Below, piece after piece: positions 45,269 to 53,573 of a stretch of 64,000 nucleotides of DNA (its first letter is position 1; each line of letters opens with the position of its first letter). The notes beneath the pieces are model-generated. The model was not told the origin of the DNA and did not search any database. It was given only the letters and a program-made list of their open reading frames with translations. The position numbers and the translations under genes were made by a program. Source of the stretch: Sphingomonas insulae (GTDB taxonomy: Bacteria; Pseudomonadota; Alphaproteobacteria; Sphingomonadales; Sphingomonadaceae); contig NZ_CP048422.1 of the NCBI RefSeq assembly GCF_010450875.1, positions 2,453,001 through 2,517,000 of the forward strand. Direction: 5' to 3'.

Positions 45269-45521
45269 CACGCTGGCCTTCCGAATGTAAGCGGGAGCCC
45301 GGCCATGCGGGCGACCATCACGAGGTGCTTACCGATCAAGCGGGTGATGCGTGGATCATACCAGACATCGACGGGTCTGTCCCCTGCCCCATCGGGTGAG
45401 CGATACCGATATCCACGTCGGCCGGGTCGATCGAACGACCGGCGTTCAGGAACCGCCAAGGCGGCTTGCGTGTATGATCGTTTCAGGCCCGACTCACCGG
45501 GCCGTATCGAGGATCATTCCG

Positions 45522-46064
45522 ATGTTCAGATCCCTGTCGATCGCCCTCGCCGGTACCGCGCTGCTCTATGGCGGCGCGCCGGCCATCGCCCAGTCCGCCA
45601 GCGACGATGCGCGGTTCGCCGCGGCCCAGCAGCGCTTCGATGCCGAACTGGCGCGATATCGCGCGGAGTTCGACCGCTACCGCTCATTCCGCGGCAATAC
45701 CGGCGCCGGCGGCTATCGTCAGGCACCGGTTCCAAGCGCCTATGACGATCCACGCGGCGGCTATGACGACGAACGCGACGAGAACGGCTATGACGCGTCG
45801 CGCTATTATCGCTCCGGCCCCAATTACCGGGAACGCGTGCTGAGCAACGACGAGCGGGTCTATGCCGGCAACGACGGGCGCTATTATTGCAAGCGGAGCG
45901 ACGGCACCACGGGCCTGATCGTCGGCGGTGCGGCAGGCGGCATTTTGGGCAACGTGATCGACGGTGGCCGCAGCCGCATCGTCGGGACACTGCTGGGCGG
46001 TGCGGCCGGCGCACTGGCCGGCAAGGCGGTCGACCAGAGCCAGTCGCAGGTCCGCTGCCGCTGA
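45522..46064 (+). CDS. Secreted glycine-zipper 2TM domain protein
   Basis: A 180-residue protein with a signal peptide (cleavage near AIAQ), an acidic Tyr/Arg-rich middle (ARFAAAQQRFDAELARYRAE, then repeats of GGY and YDDxR), and a C-terminal glycine zipper TGLIVGGAAGGILGNVIDGG followed by a second GGAAGALAGKAV. Such domains insert in or span the outer membrane, as in SlyB-like and RcnB-like proteins. GAGGA supports the ATG at 45522. A single cysteine lies near YYCKRSD. Confidence 0.85.
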   Translation: MFRSLSIALAGTALLYGGAPAIAQSASDDARFAAAQQRFDAELARYRAEFDRYRSFRGNTGAGGYRQAPVPSAYDDPRGGYDDERDENGYDASRYYRSGPNYRERVLSNDERVYAGNDGRYYCKRSDGTTGLIVGGAAGGILGNVIDGGRSRIVGTLLGGAAGALAGKAVDQSQSQVRCR

Positions 46065-46077
46065 CGACGCGTGGCGG

Positions 46078-46419
46078 TCAGCCCCCCCGCTCGACCGCCA
46101 TCAGCGTGACGCCGTCATATTTCTCGGCGGCAGGTTCGAACAGGGTGTGGGGCGTGAACGCGCGCGCGGTGAGCGCGGGATCGCCCAGCCCGTCGAGCTT
46201 GAACGTGCCGAGCTTTTCCTCGCGTGGCGGCTTGCCGTCGCGCTCGACGGTGATCGCGTCGACGTAGATCTCGCCATGGCGGGTGTAGAGGATGTGGGGG
46301 GCGATGGTTACCGACCCCTTGTTATAGGTCGCGGTGACGGCCAGCTGGCGGACGATCGCTTCGAACAGCGTCGGCACCGGTCCGGTCGGCGCACCGGCAG
46401 CGGTTGGATTATCAGTCAT
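46078..46419 (-). CDS. Conserved hypothetical protein
   Basis: A 113-residue protein beginning MTDNPTAAGAPTGPVPTLFE, with an ordered core RQLAVTATYNKGSVTIAPHI, LYTRHGEIYVDAIT and EKLGTFKLDGL. Beta-rich, cytoplasmic, no cysteines. AAGGTGAG precedes the ATG at 46419; an upstream ATG at 46464 would add a hydrophobic stretch that is not supported by a ribosome site. It follows the glycine-zipper gene tail-to-tail by 13 bases. No function is known to me. Confidence 0.7.
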   Translation of the reverse strand: MTDNPTAAGAPTGPVPTLFEAIVRQLAVTATYNKGSVTIAPHILYTRHGEIYVDAITVERDGKPPREEKLGTFKLDGLGDPALTARAFTPHTLFEPAAEKYDGVTLMAVERGG

Positions 46420-46489
46420 CGCACTCACCTTAGCGAGCCATGCTGCGATGCAGCAAGTACCCATTCACATGCGCAACGCCCGGGTGCGG

Positions 46490-46801
46490 TCAGCGGTTCA
46501 GCTGCACCAGACCTTCGAAGACGTCGATCTCAAGCGGCTGCTGGAATTGGCAGCCGGCCGCATAATCGTCGGCCCATTTGACCTCCGCCACCACCGACCC
46601 GACGCCAGGCAGGGTCAGCCAGATCAGGCTTCCCTTCGCGAGGGCCGAATAGGTCTGAAGACGCGCACCGTGGATCGAGATATCGACGACCTTGCACAGG
46701 GTCCTGACGCCCTTGCCGATGTGCGCATCCAACGAAACCGGCGCACGCATGGAGCGGCGCCGGCCGTTGGCATCTGCTGGTTCGAATTCCGCAGCGAACA
46801 T
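46490..46801 (-). CDS. PilZ domain protein
   Basis: A 103-residue single PilZ domain. RRSMRAPVSL gives the RxxxR cyclic-di-GMP motif and DISIHGARL the (D/N)xSxxG motif, followed by WLTLPGVGSVVAEVKWA. It should bind c-di-GMP and act as a small effector for motility, surface or exopolysaccharide control. No adjacent partner or cyclase is found. The start at 46801 lacks a clear ribosome site; Met18 is alternative. Confidence 0.88.
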   Translation of the reverse strand: MFAAEFEPADANGRRRSMRAPVSLDAHIGKGVRTLCKVVDISIHGARLQTYSALAKGSLIWLTLPGVGSVVAEVKWADDYAAGCQFQQPLEIDVFEGLVQLNR

Positions 46802-46848
46802 ACGCCAAGTCTATGCGGCTGTAGTTAACGCCCGGTATACAAACGCGG

Positions 46849-47082
46849 TTAGCCCTTGCGCAGGGTCAGACCGCCGCCGAAGCGCTTGTTGAAGCGGGCA
46901 ACCTGGCCGCCCGAGTCGAGCATCGTGCCGCGACCACCGGTCCATGCCGGATGCGCTAGCGGGTCGATGTCGAGCGTCATCGTGTCGCCTTCCTTGCCCC
47001 AGGTGGAGCGGGTTTCGAACACGGTACCATCGGTCATCTGGACCTTGATGGTGTGGTAGTCGGGATGGGTATCTTTCTTCAC
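46849..47082 (-). CDS. rpmE: 50S ribosomal protein L31
   Basis: A 77-residue L31 starting with [23 protein letters not shown], then [23 protein letters not shown] and FNKRFGG. It lacks the four-cysteine zinc ribbon of the C+ type, so it is the C- form that needs no zinc. AGGAG lies close upstream. The promoter and a leader hairpin are visible (47101-47163). It stands head-on to no gene; fabZ is 105 bases upstream on the same strand. Confidence 0.95.
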   Translation of the reverse strand: MKKDTHPDYHTIKVQMTDGTVFETRSTWGKEGDTMTLDIDPLAHPAWTGGRGTMLDSGGQVARFNKRFGGGLTLRKG

Positions 47083-47100
47083 GTCACACGCTCCTGAAGC

Positions 47101-47118
47101 GGCTGGTTCCGACCAGCC
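47101..47118 (-). ncRNA. Leader hairpin of rpmE (possible L31 autoregulatory element)
   Basis: GGCTGGT-CGGA-ACCAGCC, a perfect seven-pair stem with a four-base loop, in the rpmE leader 19 bases before the GTG and just upstream of AGGAG. Ribosomal protein L31 leaders that bind L31 are known in other bacterial groups; this could be an equivalent. Confidence 0.4.
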
Positions 47119-47134
47119 TGGAAGAGAAGCGGCG

Positions 47135-47163
47135 CCCCTAACGGAGCGCCGCGATATTGTCAA
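47135..47163 (-). promoter_or_regulatory. Promoter of rpmE
   Basis: On the minus strand TTGACA (47158-47163) is followed after exactly 17 bases by TAGGGG (47135-47140). The -35 is consensus; the -10 is weak. Placement about 50 bases before the rpmE GTG fits a short structured leader. Confidence 0.5.
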
Positions 47164-47187
47164 AAGGTCACGAAAGTCGCGCTTGCG

Positions 47188-47661
47188 TCACCCCTTGGGC
47201 GGATCGGCGATCATGGCGGTAAAGTTAGCTTCTGCAACCACTTGCCCGTCGATCTTCGCGATACCTGCGAACTTGCACACCGAACTGCGCTTTTGGACGA
47301 ACGTCGCCTCCAGCCGCAGCAACACGCCAGGTTCAACCGGCTTGCGGAACTTCGCGCCGTCGATCGCCATGAAATAGACGAGCTTGCCCGAACCCGCGAG
47401 GCCGAGGCTTTCGACCGCAAGGATGCCGGCCGCCTGTGCCAGCGCCTCGACGATCAGCACGCCCGGCATGATCGGCCGACCAGGGAAGTGCCCCTGGAAG
47501 AACCCTTCGTTGATCGTCACCGCCTTGATCGCCGCGATCGACCGGTCGAGGATCAGTTCCTCGACGCGGTCGACCAGCAGCATCGGATAGCGATGCGGCA
47601 AGGCTGCCATGACCCGCCCGATATCGAGCGGACCAAGTACCCGAGGTGCGTCGTCGCTCAC
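47188..47661 (-). CDS. fabZ: 3-hydroxyacyl-ACP dehydratase FabZ
   Basis: A 157-residue hot-dog fold enzyme removing water in each fatty-acid elongation cycle. The active His58 and Glu72 lie in [18 protein letters not shown]. The N-terminal [14 protein letters not shown] is standard. It directly follows ompH; in enterobacteria lpxD sits between and lpxA-lpxB after, but here these are missing and rpmE comes next. Confidence 0.96.
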   Translation of the reverse strand: MSDDAPRVLGPLDIGRVMAALPHRYPMLLVDRVEELILDRSIAAIKAVTINEGFFQGHFPGRPIMPGVLIVEALAQAAGILAVESLGLAGSGKLVYFMAIDGAKFRKPVEPGVLLRLEATFVQKRSSVCKFAGIAKIDGQVVAEANFTAMIADPPKG

Positions 47662-47673
47662 CCGGATCGCGCC

Positions 47674-48414
47674 TTAGCGACCCTGCGGGGTCGCGCGCGG
47701 CGTCGCGGCGGGCGCGGGCGCCGGCGCGGCCGTGCCGGTCGGCGCCGGAGCACCCGCCTGCTGACGGCGGGCGGCGTTCGCGTATACCAGCTGGCGGTAT
47801 TGCTGCAGCAGCTCGACGGTCTGCTGCTGCGGCTGCCAGTTGGCGGGCGGCGTGATCGGCACGGTCGGCGTGGTGCGATCGATCTCGGCGATGATGTCGC
47901 GCGTCACGTCCGTCGCCGGCGGCGCGTACTGGATCGCATTCGGCGCGAGTACGATGCTGATCTTCTTGGCGGCGACGACGGCGCGCAGCGCCGGATCGTA
48001 CTTGTTGACGATCTGTTCGAGCGCATAGGCCTGCGCCTTGATCGCCGGGCCCTGTGCGGCCTCGATGCCGGGCTGCGCCTTCTGCTGCGCGGCGCGGACC
48101 TGATTGCCGATGGCGCTGTTCGGCGCTTCTGCGGCAGCGGCTTCGGCCTGGCTGACCTGACCGTCCTTGTTGGTGTCGAGCAGACCGCGCAGCTGCGTGT
48201 TCAGCGCGGTCTGGGCGGCGGCGGCCTGGTCCAGCTGCGCCTTGTAGGTGGTCGAGATCTGCGTGTTGGCAGCATCGAACGCCTTGGCGCTGAAGATCGC
48301 GGCATCGGCCTGCGCCGTGGCGATCCCGGCCGTCTGCGCCGACGCCGTACCGGCGAGGAGCGCGACGGAAGCGACGGCGATCGCCGACGCGCAAGTCTTG
48401 GTGATGGTCTTCAT
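47674..48414 (-). CDS. OmpH/Skp-family periplasmic chaperone with EF-hand loop
   Basis: A 246-residue exported protein in the position of skp. The signal peptide (residues 1-26, cleaved after SASAQ-like TASAQ) precedes an Ala/Gln-rich helical body of Skp type; Skp trimers carry unfolded outer membrane proteins to BamA. Residues 80-91 (DTNKDGQVSQAE) are a complete EF-hand calcium loop. A Pro/Ala-rich tail ends the protein. The start overlaps the bamA stop by one base (TAATG). Length is greater than the 160 residues of E. coli Skp. Confidence 0.85.
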   Translation of the reverse strand: MKTITKTCASAIAVASVALLAGTASAQTAGIATAQADAAIFSAKAFDAANTQISTTYKAQLDQAAAAQTALNTQLRGLLDTNKDGQVSQAEAAAAEAPNSAIGNQVRAAQQKAQPGIEAAQGPAIKAQAYALEQIVNKYDPALRAVVAAKKISIVLAPNAIQYAPPATDVTRDIIAEIDRTTPTVPITPPANWQPQQQTVELLQQYRQLVYANAARRQQAGAPAPTGTAAPAPAPAATPRATPQGR

Positions 48415-51167
48415 TAGAACTGCGTCCCTACGTTGAAGGTGATGAGTTTGGGGTCGTCGCCCTTCTGCTTGACCAGCGCCTTGGCGAGATCGATGCGGAG
48501 CGGGCCGAACGGCGAATTCCAGTTGACGCCGACACCGATGCTGACGCGCGGCGTGGCGCTGGAGCCGTAATAGGTCTCCTTGAAGGGCTGGATCGGGGTG
48601 TCGTATGCGATCGAATTGGTGCTGGCCCCGGCACAGGCGCCGCCTGCCGCCGCCGAATAGCCGATCGCGCAGGTCGTGTAGGCGCCGGCATTGGTCGCAT
48701 CCGTGGTCGGTACCAGATACAGCTGACGACCCGCCGAGTCGGTCAGCAGGCGCTGGATCGGCAGCACGGTCACGTTGCCCGCGGCATCGGTGATCGTCGG
48801 GAAGGTTGCGGTCGGCAGCGGCCTGGTCAGCGCGAACAGGCTGCCAGCCTGGACGTAGACCGAAGGACGCAGACCCAGTTCGCGCGCACCGGCGCCGAGC
48901 GGAATCTCCAGCTCGGCACGGACGAGGTAATAGGCGCGGCCACCCAGCGCATCGTCGACCAGCTGGTTGCGATCGGTGATCAGCACCTGCTTGCCCGTGG
49001 TCGGATCGGGCTGGTAATATTGACGCTGCACGCGCGGCCCGATGCCGCGGATGTCGAAGCCGCGGAACTGCGGTTCGCCGAGGTAGAAGCGGTCGGTGAT
49101 GCGGATCTTGTCGGTGCCCTCCGGACGAGCCCCTTCCAGCGAGTGGATATACCCCGCCTCGCCGACCAGCGAGCCGATGAAGCCCGAGCCGACGTTGACG
49201 AACTTCGATCCTTCCAGACGCGTGCGGATGTACTTCACGTCGCCGCCGAGGCCGGCGAAATCCTGGCTGAAGCTGAGACGCTGGCCCGCGGTCGGGCGCA
49301 GGCGGCTGTTGAGGCTGTCGTAGATCAGCGAATAGCCGGCCGACGACGTCCAGCGATTGCCGATCGCCTCGCACAGATAACGCCCGGCCTTCAGGATGTC
49401 GCACCTGCCGTTGGTGTAATATGTGCCCTCGTCGAGGCCGACTTCGTCGTAGGACAGGCCGTAGCGGCCGGCGAGCGACCAATATTCGGTCAGCGGCACG
49501 CCGGTACGGATCTGGAAGCCGGTGGACACCTGCGAATAGGTGGTACGGCGATCGGTGCCGATATAGTTGAACGAATTATAGTCGCGGCGGAACACGTCGA
49601 CGCCGACGGCGACGTTCTTGTCGAACAGGTACGGCTCGGTAAAGCCAAGCTCGATCGACTTGGAATAGGTCGAATAATTGACGCCGGCCCGCAGCACCTG
49701 GCCCTTGCCGCGGAAATTGTTCTGCGTGATGTTCGCCTGGATGATGAAGCGTTCGAGGCTGGAATAGCCGACCGACAGCTGCAGCTCGCCGGTCGATTTT
49801 TCCTCGAGGTTGGTTTCGAGGACGATGCGATCGGGGGCGGAACCGGGGTTCTGCTTGATCTCCATCTTGTCCTGGAAAAAGCCCAGGCTGTTGATGCGGT
49901 CCTGCGAACGCTTGACCTGGAAGCTGTTGAACGCATCGCCTTCGGCCAGACGGATCTCGCGGCGGACGACCTTGTCCTGCGTCTGCGTGTTGCCGTTGAT
50001 GTCGATCCGTTCGACATAGGTACGCTGCGCCTGCGCGATGTGGAAGTTCATCCCCATCGTCAGCGTTTCGGGATCGCGCTGGAAGTCGGGCGATACGTCG
50101 GTGAAGGCGTAGCCGAACAGGCCCGCCGATTCGCTCAGCTGGTCGACCGAATCCTCGACCATCTTGGCGTTGTACCATTCGCCCTTCTTGATCGGCAGCG
50201 ATGCGGCGAGCTTCTTGTTGTCGAAGTCGCGGATCTCGCTGTCGACGGTAACGTCGCCGAATTTGTAGCGCTTCCCCTCTTCGACGACGTAGGTGATGAT
50301 GAAGTCGCGCTTGTCCGGGGTCAGCTCGGCGACCGCACTGGTGACGCGGAAATCGGCATAGCCCTGCGTCAGGTAGAACTGGCGCAGCTTCTGCTGGTCG
50401 TAGTTCAGGCGATCCTGATCGTAGGACGTGTTCGACGACAGCAGGCGGAACCAGCGCGATTCCTTGGTGACCATCTCACCGCGCAACTTGCCGTCGTTGA
50501 ACACCTCGTTGCCGATGATGTTGATCTGGCGGACCTTGGACTTGGGCCCTTCCGTGATCTCGAACACCACGTCGACGCGATTCTGGTCGAGGCTGACCAT
50601 CTTGGGGCTGATGACCGCGGCGAAGCGACCCTGGCGACGATACAGCTCGATGATCCGCGACACGTCCTGGCGGACCGCGGTGCGGGTGAAGATCTGGCGT
50701 GGCGCGAGCTTGATCTCCTTTGTGATCTTGTCGCTCTTGAGCGCCTTGTTCCCCTCGAGGATCACGCGGTTGATGATCGGATTCTCGCGGATGCGCAAGA
50801 CGATATCACCGGTCTCGACGCCCGAGATCGAGAAATCGACGAACAAGTCGGACGCCTGCAGGTCCTTCAGCGCCTGATCGAGGGTTTCCGCGGTGTAGGG
50901 AATGCCGACGCGCAACTTCGTGTAGGACAGGACCGTTTCCGGTTCGATGCGCTGCGACCCCTCGACGCGGAGCGTCTTGATCGTGCGCACCACCGCTGGC
51001 GTTGCGGAAGCCTGGGCGGCAGCCTGAGCGGAAGCGGCGGCGGGCGTTGCGGATGGCGCGGGAGCGGCAGCCGGAACCGGCGTGGTCTGGGCCATCACCG
51101 GCACGCCGGACAACATGGTGCCGGCGAGCAGCGCGGCGCCCCTGGCCACGAACATGGAACTCTTCAT
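48414..51167 (-). CDS. bamA: Outer membrane protein assembly factor BamA
   Basis: A 917-residue Omp85 protein that inserts beta-barrel proteins in the outer membrane. After the signal peptide (MKSSMFVARG..., cleaved after VMAQ) there is a Pro/Ala spacer, five POTRA domains (from IKTLRVEGSQRIEPETVLSY to about residue 430) and a 16-strand barrel with the loop 6 motif near FRGFDIRGIGPR (VRGF/Y-type). The last residue is Phe, as needed for assembly. The GTG three codons upstream is an alternative start. It precedes ompH with a one-base overlap and follows rseP by 82 bases. Confidence 0.96.
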   Translation of the reverse strand: MKSSMFVARGAALLAGTMLSGVPVMAQTTPVPAAAPAPSATPAAASAQAAAQASATPAVVRTIKTLRVEGSQRIEPETVLSYTKLRVGIPYTAETLDQALKDLQASDLFVDFSISGVETGDIVLRIRENPIINRVILEGNKALKSDKITKEIKLAPRQIFTRTAVRQDVSRIIELYRRQGRFAAVISPKMVSLDQNRVDVVFEITEGPKSKVRQINIIGNEVFNDGKLRGEMVTKESRWFRLLSSNTSYDQDRLNYDQQKLRQFYLTQGYADFRVTSAVAELTPDKRDFIITYVVEEGKRYKFGDVTVDSEIRDFDNKKLAASLPIKKGEWYNAKMVEDSVDQLSESAGLFGYAFTDVSPDFQRDPETLTMGMNFHIAQAQRTYVERIDINGNTQTQDKVVRREIRLAEGDAFNSFQVKRSQDRINSLGFFQDKMEIKQNPGSAPDRIVLETNLEEKSTGELQLSVGYSSLERFIIQANITQNNFRGKGQVLRAGVNYSTYSKSIELGFTEPYLFDKNVAVGVDVFRRDYNSFNYIGTDRRTTYSQVSTGFQIRTGVPLTEYWSLAGRYGLSYDEVGLDEGTYYTNGRCDILKAGRYLCEAIGNRWTSSAGYSLIYDSLNSRLRPTAGQRLSFSQDFAGLGGDVKYIRTRLEGSKFVNVGSGFIGSLVGEAGYIHSLEGARPEGTDKIRITDRFYLGEPQFRGFDIRGIGPRVQRQYYQPDPTTGKQVLITDRNQLVDDALGGRAYYLVRAELEIPLGAGARELGLRPSVYVQAGSLFALTRPLPTATFPTITDAAGNVTVLPIQRLLTDSAGRQLYLVPTTDATNAGAYTTCAIGYSAAAGGACAGASTNSIAYDTPIQPFKETYYGSSATPRVSIGVGVNWNSPFGPLRIDLAKALVKQKGDDPKLITFNVGTQF

Positions 51168-51249
51168 CGCTGTCACTCAACCCACCCCAAATACGTCAGG
51201 ATACTCATATGCACCGGTAGACGCAGAAACCTGCCCTGCCCCAACCCGG

Positions 51250-52392
51250 TCAGCCGATCAACCCGGCGAGCCGTTGCCACAGGCCAACAGCGCTCAAATC
51301 ATTGAAAGTCACGACCAGCATCAGCGCCAGCACCGCGGCAAGGCCGCCACGGAACGCCCATTCCTGCACACTGGGTTCGAGGGGGCGGCGGCGGATCGCC
51401 TCGATCGCGTAGAAGAACAGGTGACCGCCATCCAGCATGGGTACTGGCAGCAGGTTGATGAACCCCAGATTGATCGACAGCATCGCGACCAGCCAGACGA
51501 ACGCCGACAGCCCAAGCGCCATTTGTTCGCCGCTGATCTTCGCTATCCGGATCGGCCCGCCGAGTTCGTCGATCGAGCGGCGCCCGCTGATGATCTGTCC
51601 GATGGTTTCGAGCGTGCCGCCGATGATCTCTCCGGTCATGCGGACGCCGGCGGCCGGCGCCGCGAGCAGGCTGACCGGCGCCAGCACGGGATCGCCGCTG
51701 CCGATACCGATCCGGCCGATGCGATATTCGTTGCCGAAGCGATCGCGCTGGTGGACCACGCCGATCGCGAGCGGCCGGTCGACCTGGCGTCCGGCGCGAT
51801 CGATCCGCACGACGGTCTGCGCGCCGGGGCGGATCAGGGCATAGCGGGCGACGTCCGAAAACGTCTCGATCCCGGTGCCGTCGATCGCGACGATGCGGTC
51901 GCCGGGTTGCAACCCCGCCTTCGCTCCCGGACCGCCGTCGATCACCGTGCCGATCACCGCCGGCGTACGATCGACGCCATAGGTATGGGCGAACCCGGCG
52001 AGGATCAGCACCGCGAGGACGAGGTTGATCGCAGGCCCCGCGGCGACGATGATCGCGCGCTGCCACAAGGGTTTGGCCTGGAACGTCTGCGCCCGCTCGG
52101 CAGCGGGGAGCGAGAGCCATGCCGCATCGGGCTGGCTGGCGGGGTTCATGTCGCCGGCGAAGCGGACGTAACCACCGAGCGGCAGCCAGCCGAACTTCCA
52201 GCGGGTGCCGCGGCGATCGGTGAAGCCCGCGATTTCCCGACCGAAGCCGATCGAAAACGCCTCGGCCTTCACGCCGAACAGGCGCCCGGCCAGATAGTGA
52301 CCCATTTCGTGGATGAAGACGAGCGGGCCGATCGCGCACAGGAACGCGAGCACGGCCATCAGGACGCCGGGGGACTGGATCAAGCTACGCAA
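51250..52392 (-). CDS. rseP: RIP metalloprotease RseP
   Basis: A 380-residue site-2 protease that cuts transmembrane anti-sigma factors and remnant signal peptides. The zinc motif is His28-Glu29-x-x-His32 in IHEMGHYLAGRLFG. One PDZ domain is seen (GTVIDGGPGAKAGLQPGDRI), and LPVPMLDGGHLFFY gives the third ligand Asp. Usual length is 360-450. It is located between dxr (5 bases upstream) and bamA, as in most proteobacteria. Confidence 0.95.
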   Translation of the reverse strand: MRSLIQSPGVLMAVLAFLCAIGPLVFIHEMGHYLAGRLFGVKAEAFSIGFGREIAGFTDRRGTRWKFGWLPLGGYVRFAGDMNPASQPDAAWLSLPAAERAQTFQAKPLWQRAIIVAAGPAINLVLAVLILAGFAHTYGVDRTPAVIGTVIDGGPGAKAGLQPGDRIVAIDGTGIETFSDVARYALIRPGAQTVVRIDRAGRQVDRPLAIGVVHQRDRFGNEYRIGRIGIGSGDPVLAPVSLLAAPAAGVRMTGEIIGGTLETIGQIISGRRSIDELGGPIRIAKISGEQMALGLSAFVWLVAMLSINLGFINLLPVPMLDGGHLFFYAIEAIRRRPLEPSVQEWAFRGGLAAVLALMLVVTFNDLSAVGLWQRLAGLIG

Positions 52393-52396
52393 TCCT

Positions 52397-53572
52397 TCAC
52401 GCGTGCACCGTCACACGCTCTCGAGCACGCCCCTGTATCTGCTCGTCCGCCATTCGTCGTGCCTCGCCATCGATGACGAGGACCGCCTCCAGCGTGTGCG
52501 GAGCCGGCGGATCGTAGCGCTCCAGCGTATCGGCGACGATTGCGGCAATTTCGAGGAAGCCGATGCGCCGGGCGAGAAACGCCGCGACCGCGACCTCGTT
52601 GGCGGCGTTGAGGATCGCCGGGCGCGCGCCACCCGCCTGGAGCGCGGCGCGGGCGAGGGCCAGCGCCGGGAAGCGGACGGGGTCGCAGGCCTCGAAATCG
52701 AGACGACCGATCCCGACCAGGTCGAGCGGTGCCATCGGTGTCGCCATCCGGTCGGGCCAGGCGAGCGTGTGCGCGATGGGGACGCGCATGTCGGACGGGC
52801 CAAGTTGCGCGAGCATCGACCCGTCGACGTAATCGACCATCGAATGGATGACCGATTGACGATGGAGCACCACCTCGATCCGTGCAGGATCGACCGGGAA
52901 CAGGCGTGCCGCCTCGATCAGCTCGAGGCCCTTGTTCATCATCGTCGCACTGTCGACGCTGATCTTCGCGCCCATCGACCAATTGGGGTGCGCCACCGCC
53001 TGTTCGACGGTGACGTCCGCCATCCGCGCCGACGACCAGTCGCGAAACGGGCCCCCGCTGGCGGTCAGGATGATGCGCCGCACGCGTTCCGGCCGGGCGA
53101 AGTCGAAACATTGGTAGATGGCGTTATGTTCGCTGTCTGCTGGCAGCAGCGTCGCGCCCGACCGCGCGGCGGCGGCGAGGATCACCTCGCCCGCGGAGAC
53201 GAGCGGTTCCTTGTTGGCGACCACCACGGTCCCGCCATGTTCGATCGCGGCCATCACCGGCGTCAGACCGGCACATCCGACGATCGCGCCCATCGTCCAG
53301 TCCGCCCCCGCGGCAGCATCGCAGATCGCCTGCGCCCCACCTGCCGCCTGCGTCGCGGTGCCGGCCAGCGCATCGCGCAGTGCCGGCAGGCAGCGTTCGT
53401 CGGCGACGACCGCGCATTCCGCACGGGTCCGGATCGCCGCGGCGGCGAGGCTGGCGACATCGCAATTGGCGGTGAGCGCGCGGACGCGGAATCGGTCCGG
53501 CTCGCGTTCCACCAGATCGAGGGTGGAGGTGCCGACCGATCCGGTCGCACCCAATATCGTGACGGTCTTCAT
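52397..53572 (-). CDS. dxr: 1-deoxy-D-xylulose 5-phosphate reductoisomerase
   Basis: A 391-residue NADPH-dependent enzyme of the MEP isoprenoid pathway. The NADPH loop is LGATGSVGTSTLDL, the metal-binding Asp146 is in LLPADSEHNAIYQ, and TASGGPFRDW and HPNWSMGAKISVDSATMMNKGLE complete the active site. The usual NKESL or NKEAL stretch reads NKEPL (residues 120-124). It lies one base after cdsA and five before rseP. It supplies IPP for UppS, encoded two genes upstream. Confidence 0.96.
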   Translation of the reverse strand: MKTVTILGATGSVGTSTLDLVEREPDRFRVRALTANCDVASLAAAAIRTRAECAVVADERCLPALRDALAGTATQAAGGAQAICDAAAGADWTMGAIVGCAGLTPVMAAIEHGGTVVVANKEPLVSAGEVILAAAARSGATLLPADSEHNAIYQCFDFARPERVRRIILTASGGPFRDWSSARMADVTVEQAVAHPNWSMGAKISVDSATMMNKGLELIEAARLFPVDPARIEVVLHRQSVIHSMVDYVDGSMLAQLGPSDMRVPIAHTLAWPDRMATPMAPLDLVGIGRLDFEACDPVRFPALALARAALQAGGARPAILNAANEVAVAAFLARRIGFLEIAAIVADTLERYDPPAPHTLEAVLVIDGEARRMADEQIQGRARERVTVHA

Positions 53573-53573
53573 A

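Noticed and set aside
49020..51305. A 761-codon plus-strand open frame over bamA
   Set aside because: Antisense shadow of bamA, which has all POTRA and barrel features in the other strand.
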